From Streptomyces albofaciens JCM 4342 (GTDB lineage: Bacteria; Actinomycetota; Actinomycetes; Streptomycetales; Streptomycetaceae): a stretch of 64,000 nt of DNA. A program made the position numbers and the translations under genes. The DNA is taken from contig NZ_PDCM01000001.1 in assembly GCF_008634025.1 (NCBI RefSeq), positions 1,292,001-1,356,000 of the forward strand, read 5' to 3'. The notes beneath the pieces were generated by a model. The model searched no databases and was not told the origin of the DNA. It saw only the letters and a program-made list of their open reading frames with translations. This document shows, one piece after another, positions 9,180 through 17,577 of this stretch. The number at the start of each line of letters is the position of its first letter. Within the stretch, counting starts at the first letter, position 1.

Positions 9180-10364
9180 ATGACGGGCCCGTGTTTGTTC
9201 GTCCGGCCCCGCCGCAGCCGCCGCGGGGCGGCCCTGACGTTGGTCTTCGTGAGCGTCCTGGCCACCGGTGCCGCGGCGGGCACCTGGGAGGAGAGCGGGC
9301 AGCGGCCGGAGGAACGGCGGATACCGGAGCGGGTGGCCGCCGAGGCCGACCGTGTCCACCACCAAAAGCGCGCGGACCGGCACGCCGCCGGTCCCGGCGC
9401 GGCGGGCGAGGTGGTCGGCCGCAGCGGCGACCGCTGGTCGACGGCGTTCTCGGCGCGCGAGTACGAGGAGTTCCAGCAGGAGCTGGACGGCGCCTACGTG
9501 GGCGTGGGCCTGTGGCTGCGGCAGGCGGCGGACGGCCGTGTCCTGGTCTCCCGGGTGCGGCCCGGCGGCCCCGCCGCGGCGGCCGGCGTCCGGCCCGGTG
9601 ACGAACTGCGCGCCGTGGACGGCGTGGCCTCGCGGGGCGCCCAGGTCACCGATGTGGTGGCGCGGCTGCGCGGCAGCGCCGGCGCGACCGCGGAAGGACC
9701 CCCGCCGGGCGCGGGGAGCCGCGTCGAGCTGGAGCTGCGGCGCGGCGCGCGGCAGTGGACCGAGACCCTGCGCCGGGCCCACCTGCGCGCCCAGAACGTG
9801 ATCACCGACCACCCCGACGGCCCGGACGGCCCCACCCGCATCAGGGTCGGCGCCTTCAGCAGCGGCACCGGCGAGGAGATCCGCCGGGCGGTGCGCGCCG
9901 CCTCCCCGCGCGGCGGGGTGCTGCTGGACCTGCGCGGCAACACCGGCGGCCTGGTGCGCGAGGCGGTTGCCGCCGCCTCGGCCTTCCTGGACGGCGGCCT
10001 GGTCGCCACGTACGACGTCCGCGGCAGCCAGCGCGCCCTGTACGCCGAGGGCGGCGGCAACACACAGATCCCCCTCGCGGTCCTCGTGGACGGCGGCACG
10101 ATGAGCGCGGGCGAACTCCTCGCCGGGGCGCTCCAGGACCGCGGCCGGGCGGTGCTGGTCGGCACCCCCACCTTCGGCAAGGGCTCGGTGCAGCTGCCCA
10201 GCCGGCAGCCGGACGGCTCGGTCGCCGAGCTGACCGTCGGCCGCTACCGCACCCCTTCGGGCCGGACGGTGGACGACCGCGGCATCACCCCGGACCTGAT
10301 CGCCGAGGACGACGCCCAGGCCCGCGCCCGTACGGTATTGAGTGGCCTCGGGGGCGGGGCGTAG
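9180..10364 (+). CDS. Carboxy-terminal processing protease, S41 family, with PDZ domain
   Basis: A 394-residue exported serine protease. The N-terminus has a basic stretch and hydrophobic segment (about 14-35) acting as signal or anchor. A PDZ domain spans roughly 95-190 (AYVGVGLWLRQ, SRVRPGGPAAAAGVRPGDELRAVDG). The S41 domain follows, with catalytic Ser309 in GTMSAGE and Lys334 in TFGKGSVQ, 25 residues apart as in CtpA. Such proteases trim or degrade envelope proteins from the C-terminus. TACACT at 9167-9172 ends seven bases before the ATG, so the mRNA is probably leaderless. It sits between ftsX and smpB, with smpB only 18 bases on. Confidence 0.93.
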   Translation: MTGPCLFVRPRRSRRGAALTLVFVSVLATGAAAGTWEESGQRPEERRIPERVAAEADRVHHQKRADRHAAGPGAAGEVVGRSGDRWSTAFSAREYEEFQQELDGAYVGVGLWLRQAADGRVLVSRVRPGGPAAAAGVRPGDELRAVDGVASRGAQVTDVVARLRGSAGATAEGPPPGAGSRVELELRRGARQWTETLRRAHLRAQNVITDHPDGPDGPTRIRVGAFSSGTGEEIRRAVRAASPRGGVLLDLRGNTGGLVREAVAAASAFLDGGLVATYDVRGSQRALYAEGGGNTQIPLAVLVDGGTMSAGELLAGALQDRGRAVLVGTPTFGKGSVQLPSRQPDGSVAELTVGRYRTPSGRTVDDRGITPDLIAEDDAQARARTVLSGLGGGA

Positions 10365-10382
10365 TGCGAAAATGGCGCCACT

Positions 10383-10892
10383 ATGGCTAAGGCGAACAAG
10401 AAGAAGGACAAGAAGGACGACGGTACCGGCCGCAAGCTCATCGCCCAGCACAAGAAGGCGCGGCACGACTACCTCATCCTGGACACGTACGAATGCGGGC
10501 TGGTGCTGACCGGCACCGAGGTCAAGTCGCTGCGCCAGGGCCGGGCGTCCCTGGTGGACGGCTTCGTGCAGATCGACCGCGGCGAGGCGTGGCTGCACAA
10601 CGTGCACATCCCCGAGTACGCCCAGGGCACGTGGACCAACCACAGCGCGCGGCGCAAGCGCAAGCTGCTGCTGCACCGTCTGGAGATCGACAAGCTGGAG
10701 TCGAAGTCGCAGGAGACCAGCCACACGATCGTGCCGCTGTCGCTGTACTTCAAGAACGGCCGCGCGAAGGTCGAGATCGCGCTCGCCAAGGGCAAGAAGG
10801 AGTACGACAAGCGCCAGACGCTGCGTGAGCAGCAGGACCGCCGTGAGGCCCAGCGGGCGATCTCGGCGGCCAAGCGGCGCGAGCGGGCCTGA
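10383..10892 (+). CDS. smpB: SsrA-binding protein SmpB
   Basis: A 169-residue RNA-binding protein that delivers alanyl-tmRNA to stalled ribosomes. The SmpB core is clear: [12 protein letters not shown] start ([12 protein letters not shown]), [27 protein letters not shown], and a basic C-terminal tail ([21 protein letters not shown]) that enters the mRNA channel. The first 16 residues are a Lys/Asp-rich extension. Its RNA partner ssrA begins 110 bases downstream on the same strand, the usual pairing. Confidence 0.97.
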   Translation: MAKANKKKDKKDDGTGRKLIAQHKKARHDYLILDTYECGLVLTGTEVKSLRQGRASLVDGFVQIDRGEAWLHNVHIPEYAQGTWTNHSARRKRKLLLHRLEIDKLESKSQETSHTIVPLSLYFKNGRAKVEIALAKGKKEYDKRQTLREQQDRREAQRAISAAKRRERA

Positions 10893-11002
10893 GGACCGCC
10901 CGGCCGGGGCCGCCGGAATACGCTGGCATCGTCGTGCGTTGGTCACGTACGATGGGCTACGCACCGCACGCCGGTGCAGGCACCACCTTGATAAAACAAC
11001 AT

Positions 11003-11369
11003 GGGGATGATCGGTTTCGACAGCGGATGTCGAAGCAGGGGAAGCGAGCCGAGGAAGCGGCAATGATCTCGTAAACCATATGTCGCAAAAAATAATCGCC
11101 AACACCAAGCGCGATTCCTTCGCCCTCGCTGCCTAAGTAGCGACCTGCGAAGTGTCAGCCCGGGGCTGTTCCCGACCCGGATCCTGGCATCAGCTAGGGA
11201 ACTAAACTTCTAGGACCGGTCACGGGTCCTAGAAGGAAATCACACAGTGACTGAGCCCGTCGGAGACTTGTCCGCGAGATCTCCGGGGCCGAGAAAATCG
11301 CAGCGGACTGCGCTCGGAGAAGCCCTGTTTCCGCACCGTTGGACGCGGGTTCGATTCCCGCCATCTCCA
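11003..11369 (+). ncRNA. ssrA: Transfer-messenger RNA (tmRNA), tag ANTKRDSFALAA
   Basis: tmRNA rescues stalled ribosomes and tags the nascent chain for proteolysis. The 5' end GGGGATG (11003-11009) pairs with CATCTCC (11362-11368) to form the acceptor stem, followed by discriminator A 11369; CCA is not encoded. GGTTCGATTCC near 11349-11359 is the T arm. The resume frame runs GCC at 11098 to TAA at 11134-11136 and encodes ANTKRDSFALAA, ending in the ALAA degradation signal. As I remember it, the S. coelicolor tag has an SSQQAF stretch where this one has SF, so this tag would be four residues shorter. The gene is intact, with no integrated element at its 3' end. Confidence 0.96.
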
Positions 11370-11423
11370 CTCGACGGAGACATCCGGAGGCCCCGGCCCC
11401 CGGACCCGTCACCCCATGTGAGG

Positions 11424-11457
11424 CGAAGGCCCCGCTGCCCCGGCAGCGGGGCCTTCG
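11424..11457. terminator. Bidirectional terminator between ssrA and the MFS gene
   Basis: Perfect stem CGAAGGCCCCGCTGCC (11424-11439) with 11442-11457 and a minimal loop. It lies between converging ssrA and the minus-strand transporter gene and can end both transcripts. Confidence 0.85.
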
Positions 11458-11465
11458 TCGTCCCC

Positions 11466-12770
11466 TCATGCCGGACGCCGGGCCGCCCGTACGGCGTGGG
11501 CGGTGCCGGCCGCCGCCAGCGCCAGGGCGGCGGCCGAGGCCGGCACGCCGTAACCCGCCGCCGTGCCCGCCGGCAGGTGCTGTACGGCCCAGCCGCCCGT
11601 CGCCGAACCCGCCGCGATGCCGGTCAGCAGCGCCGTGACGGCCAGCGTCATGCCCTCGTTCAGCCGCCCCGCCGGCACCCGGGACTGGATCAGCCCCATG
11701 CCGGTGACCATGGTCGGCGCGGTGGCCATCCCGGCGAGCAGCAGGGCCGCCCCCAGGAGGAGCACGCCGCCCGTGCCCGCGGCCGTAAGGGGCAGCCACA
11801 TCAGCGCGGCCATCGCGGCGACGCACCGCACGAACCGGCGCTCCGCGGGCCCGGCCGGGCGCAGCACCCCGTACAGCAGTCCCGCCGCACAGGACCCCGC
11901 CGCCTGGAGGGCCAGCAGCGCGCCCGCCACCGCGCGCTGCCCGTGCGCGTCCGTGAACCCGATCGTGACGACCTCCAGCGAGCCGAAGACCGCGCCGGTG
12001 GCGAGGAAGGTCAGCAGGAGCGGCAGCAGCGCCAGGACGAGTTGCCCGGCACCGTGCCGGCCGGGCGCGGGTGTGGCCGGCGGCTCGGTGCGGCGCTGGG
12101 CGGCGAACAGCAGCACTCCGCTCAGCAGCAGCACCGCGCCGGTCAGCGTGCCGGCCTCCGGGAACAGCGCGGTGCACAGAAAAGCCGCCAGTACCGGCCC
12201 GAGCATGAAGCACACCTCGTCGGCCGCCTGCTCGAAGGAGTTGGCGGTGTGCAGCGCGCGCGGGTCGTCCCGCAGGAGGTGGGCCCAGCGCGCGCGGGCC
12301 ATGCCGCCGGTGTTCGGCGTGGTCGCGGTGCAGGCGTATGCGGCGAACAGCGTCCAGGACGGCGCGCTCAGGTGGACGCAGAGGACCAGGGCCAGCGAAC
12401 CGAGGACGGCGAGTGCCGTCGCGGGTACGGCGATCCGGGCCTGTCCGTAGCGGTCGACCAGCCGCGCGGTCCACGGCCCGGCCACCGCCGTCGCCGCCAG
12501 CCCGGTCGCGGTGACCGCCCCGGCCAGCGCGTACGAGCCGCGCGACCCGGCGATCATCAGGATCGCGCTCACGCTGAACATGCCCATGGGCAGCCGGGCG
12601 AGCAGGTTGGCGGCGGTGAAGGCACGGGCGCCGGGGACGGTGAAGATCCGTCCGTACGGCCCGAGGACGCGCCGGAGCGCGGCGGGGCAGCGGCGGTGCG
12701 GACGGCGGACGGGACGGGCGGGGCGGACGGGCGGGGCGGTCACGGGCCGGGAGGCGAGGAAGAGGATCAC
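11466..12770 (-). CDS. MFS transporter (probable efflux)
   Basis: About 434 residues with some twelve hydrophobic helices and the loop motif DRYGQARI after helix 2, which places it in the major facilitator superfamily. It most resembles drug or metabolite efflux permeases, but substrate cannot be read. The start is uncertain: GTG 12770 (VILFLASRPV) and GTG 12743 (VTAPPV) are in frame, and the frame opens back to GTG 12833; none has a good ribosome-binding site. A LysR gene starts divergently at 12955, so the two probably form a regulator/target pair sharing the intergenic region. Confidence 0.8.
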   Translation of the reverse strand: MILFLASRPVTAPPVRPARPVRRPHRRCPAALRRVLGPYGRIFTVPGARAFTAANLLARLPMGMFSVSAILMIAGSRGSYALAGAVTATGLAATAVAGPWTARLVDRYGQARIAVPATALAVLGSLALVLCVHLSAPSWTLFAAYACTATTPNTGGMARARWAHLLRDDPRALHTANSFEQAADEVCFMLGPVLAAFLCTALFPEAGTLTGAVLLLSGVLLFAAQRRTEPPATPAPGRHGAGQLVLALLPLLLTFLATGAVFGSLEVVTIGFTDAHGQRAVAGALLALQAAGSCAAGLLYGVLRPAGPAERRFVRCVAAMAALMWLPLTAAGTGGVLLLGAALLLAGMATAPTMVTGMGLIQSRVPAGRLNEGMTLAVTALLTGIAAGSATGGWAVQHLPAGTAAGYGVPASAAALALAAAGTAHAVRAARRPA

Positions 12771-12954
12771 ACGAATACGGTCGCGGCGCGGCCCGCTCCC
12801 CGTCCAACACCTGATGCGCGCGCATTCACGCACCCCTGTTGTCAGTCATGGCCGGCGGGGCGCCTGCCTGGAAGCGCCTCCCAGCGGTGGCCGGGGAGGC
12901 GTGATGCCGCGGAGAGCCGTCAGCGGCGCCCCGAGCCGGTGGCACGATGTGCCC

Positions 12955-13926
12955 GTGTCCCGAGACCTCGACCCGCGCCTGCTCCGCGCCTTCACCACGG
13001 TCGCCGACGAACTGCACTTCACCCGTGCCGCCGCCCGGCTCCACATCGCCCAGCAGGCGCTCAGCCGCGACATCCGGCGCCTGGAGCGCGAGTTGGGCAC
13101 GGACCTCTTCGACCGTACGACGCGCCGGGTCGCCCTCACCGAGGGCGGCACCCGTCTGCTCCCGTACGCGCGCCGGGTGCTGGCCGCCCACGACGAGCTG
13201 GCCGCCGCCTTCCGCGTGCCCGAGGACCGCCCCCTGCTGGTCGATGTCGGCGTCCCCATCGGCACGGCGCACACCGCCCTGGAGGAGGCCCGCCGCCGGG
13301 CCCCGGACCGCGAACTCGTGGCGCGCTTCCACAGCGGCCTGACCGGAGCGGCGGCCGAACTCGCCGCCGGGCGGCTGGACGTCTCCTTCGGCCGTTTCGC
13401 CGGACTGCCCGCGTCACTGCGGTCCCGCCTGGCACACCAGCCCGTACGGTACGAGCCGATGGCCGTCCTGCTGGACGCCGGTCACCCCCTGGCGGCCCGC
13501 CCCACCGTCCCCCTGTCCGCGCTCGCGGGCGAGACGCTGTACGCCGGCGCCGGGAACCCGCACACCGCCGAGTGGACCGACCTGGCCGCCCGCCTCTTCG
13601 CCGGCCGGGGGATCGCGATGGCGGAGCCGTTCCCGGAGATCGACGGGGCGGCGGAGTTCCTGCGGGTGGTCCGCAAACAGGGCTGGTCGGTGCTGGCGAG
13701 CGTCGAGTTCATCGACGTGCCGGGCATGGTGCTGCGGCCGGTCACCGACCCCGTACCGCTGTCCCCGATATCCCTGGTGTGGCGGCGCGGCCTGCGCCAC
13801 GCGGGCCTGGACGCGCTGCGCGCCGCCTGCCGGGACCTGTCCGCCGGGCGCGGCTGGCTGCGGCGGCCGGACGGCCCGGTGTGGCTGCCCGAGGAGGACG
13901 CGGCCGTGATGGCGCAGTGGGGCTGA
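12955..13926 (+). CDS. LysR-family transcriptional regulator
   Basis: A 323-residue regulator. The winged helix-turn-helix is at residues 6-65 (LLRAFTTVADELHFTRAAARLHIAQQALSR and IRRLERELGTDLFDRTTR are its ends and core), followed by an effector-binding periplasmic-protein-like domain. LysR proteins usually act as tetramers on the divergent promoter, here the MFS gene. GTG 12955 is chosen because it leads directly into the conserved RDLDPRLLRAF; GTG 12949 two codons upstream is an equal alternative. The inducer is unknown. Confidence 0.9.
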   Translation: MSRDLDPRLLRAFTTVADELHFTRAAARLHIAQQALSRDIRRLERELGTDLFDRTTRRVALTEGGTRLLPYARRVLAAHDELAAAFRVPEDRPLLVDVGVPIGTAHTALEEARRRAPDRELVARFHSGLTGAAAELAAGRLDVSFGRFAGLPASLRSRLAHQPVRYEPMAVLLDAGHPLAARPTVPLSALAGETLYAGAGNPHTAEWTDLAARLFAGRGIAMAEPFPEIDGAAEFLRVVRKQGWSVLASVEFIDVPGMVLRPVTDPVPLSPISLVWRRGLRHAGLDALRAACRDLSAGRGWLRRPDGPVWLPEEDAAVMAQWG

Positions 13927-13943
13927 TGGCCGAACTTTTGCCG

Positions 13944-13981
13944 TATAAGCAACCGATAAGCGCGGGAACCCATCCTTATCG
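13944..13981 (+). promoter_or_regulatory. AT-rich inverted repeats upstream of the lipoprotein gene
   Basis: CGATAAG (13954-13960) and CTTATCG (13975-13981) form a perfect 7-bp inverted repeat across 14 bases; TTGC and GCAA flank TATAAG just before. This is a local drop in GC in the 91-base gap and looks like an operator or promoter for the gene at 14018, or a weak hairpin ending the LysR gene. Confidence 0.35.
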
Positions 13982-14017
13982 ACGGCAAGAACCATAGCCG
14001 GACTGTTGGGGGTCCCC

Positions 14018-14545
14018 GTGCGAAAGCGTCCGCTGACCGTGGCGGCTCTGGCCGTGCTCGTGCTGAGCGGTGGCTTGGTCGCCTGTGACGATCCGCGTGT
14101 CGACGCGTTCCAGGCGAACTGTACGACCAAGGCCCTGAAGTGGAAGGTCACGGTACTGAAGAAGAAGGCCCGCACCCCGCACCGGGAGGCCCGCCTCTCG
14201 GCGGTCAACACCGGCGCGAACGGCTGCGTCTTCCGCGGCTACCCGGACGTCGTGGTGCGCAGCGGCAAGGCCTGGCAGGCGGACGCCGTGGGGCAGGGCC
14301 GGACGCGTCCGGTGAGCCTGCCCAGCGGCAAGGGCGTCGTGGTCGACCTGCGCTACCGGGACGCCGAGGTGAAGCACCGGGAAGACGGCGGGTGCTGGGC
14401 CAAGGGTGACGACGTCGTGGTGGGGGCGCCCCGCGACGGCGGCCGGACCGCGATAAAGGCCCAGGACGAGAAGGGCCGGAAGGCCGACATGGTCCTGTGC
14501 GATTACCGCATCACCATGGCACCGCCGCGGGCGGCGGCCGGCTGA
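14018..14545 (+). CDS. Secreted lipoprotein, DUF4232-like
   Basis: A 175-residue exported protein. The N-terminus VRKRPLTVAALAVLVLSGGLVAC is a lipoprotein signal with LVAC as lipobox, so the mature chain begins at Cys and is anchored to the outer face of the membrane. The rest resembles DUF4232 proteins: a beta-rich domain with RLSAVNTGANGCVFRGYPDV. Four further cysteines (CTTKAL, GCVF, GCWAK, LCDYR) could form two disulfides. GTG 14018 is preferred to TTG 14006 because GGGGG at 14008-14012 then sits five bases upstream. Function unknown. It borders the lasso cluster but points the opposite way. Confidence 0.82.
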   Translation: MRKRPLTVAALAVLVLSGGLVACDDPRVDAFQANCTTKALKWKVTVLKKKARTPHREARLSAVNTGANGCVFRGYPDVVVRSGKAWQADAVGQGRTRPVSLPSGKGVVVDLRYRDAEVKHREDGGCWAKGDDVVVGAPRDGGRTAIKAQDEKGRKADMVLCDYRITMAPPRAAAG

Positions 14546-14578
14546 CCGGCCCGTGCCCGGACCGGAGGGCCCCGGCGC

Positions 14579-14989
14579 TCAGCGCGGGACGCACAACAGC
14601 GGCCGGTAGAGCCGGGTGTCGTCCGGCTCCCCGACGGGGCGGCCGTCCACCGCCACCCACGCATGGGCGCGGAACGGCTCCGTCCGCACGCCCGTGCACC
14701 ACTGCGGCCACCGGCCGCGCAGACGGCACAACAGGGCGGTGGCCACCGAGCGTTGGAGGCAGCCGTTGCCCGCGCAGCGCACGCTGACCGTGACGACGGC
14801 GTGCCGGGCGCGGGCGGCCTGCGGCTCGGTGGCGGGGCGGGCTCCCCGGCGTACGGCCTCCAGGACGCGGCAGAGCGTACGCGGCGAACGCGTCACCAGG
14901 ACGCGGGCCACCGCCGCGCAGCCGAGGGCGGCGCAGCGCTCCGCGAAGGGCAGCCGCACGCGCTCGCCCAGGGCGACGGGCACGCTCAC
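14579..14989 (-). CDS. Lasso peptide leader peptidase (B2, transglutaminase-like)
   Basis: A 136-residue cysteine protease that cuts the leader from the lasso precursor. It carries the B2 signature: CAGNGCLQRSVATALLCRLRG, then VRTEPFRAHAWVAVDGRPVGE. The predicted catalytic triad is Cys77, His109 and Asp115, as in transglutaminase-like folds. It is the last gene of the cluster and its ATG overlaps the stop codon of B1 by four bases, so the two are translationally coupled and probably act as a complex. Length is typical for a stand-alone B2. Confidence 0.93.
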   Translation of the reverse strand: MSVPVALGERVRLPFAERCAALGCAAVARVLVTRSPRTLCRVLEAVRRGARPATEPQAARARHAVVTVSVRCAGNGCLQRSVATALLCRLRGRWPQWCTGVRTEPFRAHAWVAVDGRPVGEPDDTRLYRPLLCVPR

Positions 14990-15243
14990 CAGGTCACCAG
15001 CTTCGCCGACTGGAGCGACTCCAGCAGCGCGACGGCGTCCGCGGCCACCCGGTGGGCCGCCGAGGGGTGGCGGTTGCGCAGTTCGTCGGCGGCCGACGCG
15101 GTGGTGCCGCCCGCCAGCAGGTGCTCCAGGACGAACGCTCCGGTGTCGTTCATCTGCCAGTAGCGGCCCGTACGGGCGTTGAGCAGCACCATTCCTCCGG
15201 GGGTGCGCACACTGCTGACGTGGGGGGCGAGGGTGAACGTCAT
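14986..15243 (-). CDS. Lasso peptide precursor-recognition protein (B1, PqqD-like)
   Basis: An 85-residue RiPP recognition element. The PqqD-like fold is seen in MVLLNARTGRYWQMNDTGAFVLEHLLAGG, where the beta strands that hold the leader lie, followed by helices to the C-terminus. B1 binds the leader motif YxxPxLxxxGxF and presents the precursor to B2 and C. The ATG at 15243 lies five bases after the cyclase gene ends; the 3' end overlaps B2. Confidence 0.93.
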   Translation of the reverse strand: MTFTLAPHVSSVRTPGGMVLLNARTGRYWQMNDTGAFVLEHLLAGGTTASAADELRNRHPSAAHRVAADAVALLESLQSAKLVTW

Positions 15244-15248
15244 CGGGC

Positions 15249-17126
15249 TCAGGCTCCTTCCGCGGCGGGAACGGTGGGGCGGACCGGGGCGGGGGCTTGC
15301 GTCTCCTGGAGGGAGCGCAGCCAGTACTCGGCCGCCAGGGTGGGGTCGAGGGGTTGCAGGAGATGGGAGTGGGGCTGGAGGGAGGTGAGGGCCGTGTGCA
15401 GCACCTCGGGCCGGATCAGGCCCAGCCCGGCCAGCCGCGAGTCGTCGCAGAGCGCGGTGAGCGCGCGGCGGTGCCGGCGCAGGCCCGCGTAGACCTCGGC
15501 GCTGTGCTCGCCCTTGGTGGCGCGGGACCGCATCGCGTCCGGCAGGATGCCGTCCATGGCCGCGCCCAGCACGGGTTTGTACGAGCCGACCGCGACCTGG
15601 TCCACGAGGCGGACGGTCAGCGCCGCCTCGATGACGTTGTCGTCCAGGAACGGGGCCTCGAAGGCGACGCCGTGCCGGGCGGTCAGCGCGGCCGCGCCGC
15701 GCACGATCTCCCCGGCGCGCGCGGCGGCCCGCAGCGTCTCGTGCTGGGAGCGCAGCGGCGCGAACGGCTCGGGCTCCCCGGCGGCGGCCTCGCGCACCAG
15801 GCGGCGGACGGTGGCCACCGCGTCCGGATGGGCCCACGCGGGCATGCTGGGCACGACCTCCCAGTCGGCGCCGCTGACGCCGTACCGCACGCCGGGCACG
15901 ATCCGGTCGGCGCAGGACTCCAGCCACTGGGGGTACGGGGTGCCGCCGAACAGCGTGCGCAGGGTGTCGACGAGCGTCCAGCGGCCGAGGCGGCGGGCGG
16001 CGCACGCGCGCCGGGCGGCGGAGCGGAAGTCCGTACGGGCGAGGGAGTTCAGCGCCACCGGGCGCGGCGCGAACAGCTCGTCGCCGCCGACACCGACTAG
16101 GTGGACCCGGGAGCCGCGGGCGGCGACGAGCCGGGCCTGATGCGCGAGGCGGACGCTCTCGCGGACCACGGCGAGCGGGCCGGCCGGGTCGGCGTGCGCG
16201 GACTGCGGCGGGGCGTACCAGGTGGGGGCCTCGGTGTGGGGGAGCGCCAGGTGTTCCGCCGAGCGCAGCAGGGCCGCGCCGCGCTCGCTCCAGACGTTGT
16301 CGTCGTTGGCCTCGTCGCGGCACACCCAGGCCGTGGTGATCAGCCGGGTGTCCTCGCGGGCGGCGAGGAAGCACAGGCTGGTGGAGTCCATGCCGCCGGA
16401 CAGGTCGGCGCTGAGCGTCGGGTGGCGGGCCCGTACGCGCACCGCCTCGGTCAGCGCGTCCCGTACGGCCTCGGCGGCGTCCTCCAGCCAGAGGTCGGGC
16501 CGCGGGGGATGCCACCAGCGCGCGGTGCCGTGCCGGCCGTCGGGGCCGAGGGTCAGGCAGTGTCCGGGAGGCACAGCGTGGACGGCGCGCCAGGCCGGGC
16601 GGCGGGCCAGGGGGAACGGCGGGAACGGGGTGAGCAGGCGCAGCGCCAGGGAGTCCGCGTCGATGGAGCCGAGGCCCGGCGCGCCGGTGGGCAGGCCGGC
16701 GGCCGCCGCCTCGCGGGCCAGCGCGGCCAGGTCCTGGGGACGACTGCCCGCGACCGTCACGCCGTTGATGCCCGCGTGGTGGACCTGCCGGATCGTCGAG
16801 AGGCTGCCCTGGCACCGGATCCGCGGGCCCATCGCGGCCAGGAGGAAGAAGCTGCCGGACAGTTCGCGGACCCGGCTGTCCAGGTCGTCCGGGCCGCGCA
16901 GCCGGCGCAGCAGCCGGTCGAGGGTCCCGGCGTCGGCCGAGGTCGTGCCGAACAGCAGCAGCCGGTCCGGTCCGGCCTCGGCCGCCACGACCTCGTCATC
17001 GGCCCAGTGCCCCATGATCCAGGGGCGCCCGGAGGGGTGGCGCACCGTCCGCACGGTGGGATCGCGCCTCAGACACAGGCACAGCGGATCGGTCGCGGGA
17101 TGGTCGGGGAAGATGACGAGATCCAC
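15249..17126 (-). CDS. Lasso peptide cyclase (C, asparagine-synthetase-like)
   Basis: A 625-residue ATP-dependent enzyme that adenylates the ring Asp side chain and joins it to the core N-terminus, forming the macrolactam. The first 200 residues resemble the degenerate glutamine-amidotransferase domain of asparagine synthetase B. The synthetase domain has the PP-loop SGGMDS at 243-248 and HLVGVGGDELFAPRP further on. GTG 17126 is the first possible start: an in-frame TAA lies nine bases upstream. Gene order on the minus strand is A, C, B1, B2, typical of actinobacterial lasso clusters. Confidence 0.94.
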   Translation of the reverse strand: MDLVIFPDHPATDPLCLCLRRDPTVRTVRHPSGRPWIMGHWADDEVVAAEAGPDRLLLFGTTSADAGTLDRLLRRLRGPDDLDSRVRELSGSFFLLAAMGPRIRCQGSLSTIRQVHHAGINGVTVAGSRPQDLAALAREAAAAGLPTGAPGLGSIDADSLALRLLTPFPPFPLARRPAWRAVHAVPPGHCLTLGPDGRHGTARWWHPPRPDLWLEDAAEAVRDALTEAVRVRARHPTLSADLSGGMDSTSLCFLAAREDTRLITTAWVCRDEANDDNVWSERGAALLRSAEHLALPHTEAPTWYAPPQSAHADPAGPLAVVRESVRLAHQARLVAARGSRVHLVGVGGDELFAPRPVALNSLARTDFRSAARRACAARRLGRWTLVDTLRTLFGGTPYPQWLESCADRIVPGVRYGVSGADWEVVPSMPAWAHPDAVATVRRLVREAAAGEPEPFAPLRSQHETLRAAARAGEIVRGAAALTARHGVAFEAPFLDDNVIEAALTVRLVDQVAVGSYKPVLGAAMDGILPDAMRSRATKGEHSAEVYAGLRRHRRALTALCDDSRLAGLGLIRPEVLHTALTSLQPHSHLLQPLDPTLAAEYWLRSLQETQAPAPVRPTVPAAEGA

Positions 17127-17299
17127 GATGACTTACCACCCTGGGCGTGCGGTTCGGGCGTATGACGGACGGCCGGTCCGGGGTGGCCGGTCCGGATCGG
17201 CGGGGACAGGGACGGGCGGGCCGGGCGCGGCGTCCGGTGCGCCGCGGAGCGGTGGGGCCCGCGGCGGCGCCGGGTGGCCGTCCGGCCGCGCCGGTGGGG

Positions 17300-17344
17300 G
17301 CGGCCCCTGCCGGGACGGGCGGTGCGCGCCCGGGCAGGGACCGC
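17300..17344 (-). terminator. Hairpin in the gap between lasso A and C (possible attenuator)
   Basis: The 307-base gap between the precursor gene and the cyclase gene (17127-17433) has no gene. It contains a long imperfect hairpin: a 12-bp outer arm (17300-17311 with 17333-17344, one mismatch) and a perfect inner arm CGGGCG (17316-17321 with 17327-17332). There is no T tract. A partial block here would make more precursor than enzyme mRNA, which is inference. Confidence 0.45.
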
Positions 17345-17433
17345 CGGTCCGGGGCGGGTACGCGACGCCTTCGGGCCGGGGACGCGGGGGAGGGGGCGGC
17401 GGCAGGAGGCGTCGGCGGGCCCGCACCCCGGTG

Positions 17434-17577
17434 TCACCAGAAGGTGCTGTGCAGACCGCCCCAGCTGTCGGAGAGTTCACCGTGGAAGCCGAGCGTCCGC
17501 TCGGCGAAGTCTCCGGCGTCGGCCAGCTCGGGTGGTTCGTACTCGGCCGTCTCGTTCACTTCCGGCGCTTCCCGCAT
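17434..17577 (-). CDS. Lasso peptide precursor (A), predicted 18-residue core
   Basis: A 47-residue precursor. The leader (1-29) contains YEPPELADAGDFAERTL, an exact match to YxxPxLxxxGxFxxxT, the site bound by B1, with Thr at the penultimate leader position. The predicted core (30-47, bases 17437-17490) is GFHGELSDSWGGLHSTFW. Gly1 would be joined to Asp8, giving an 8-residue ring and a 10-residue tail; Glu5 is too close for a known ring size. Without cysteines this would be a class II lasso, and Trp, His, Phe and Trp in the tail could act as plugs. The ATG at 17577 has AAGGGA about ten bases upstream. The gene is too small to be found reliably by automatic callers. Confidence 0.93.
   Translation of the reverse strand: MREAPEVNETAEYEPPELADAGDFAERTLGFHGELSDSWGGLHSTFW

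Noticed and set aside
11003..11465. Integrated element at the ssrA 3' end
   Set aside because: tmRNA is a frequent attachment site, but there is no integrase, no second copy of the 3' end, and normal genes follow.
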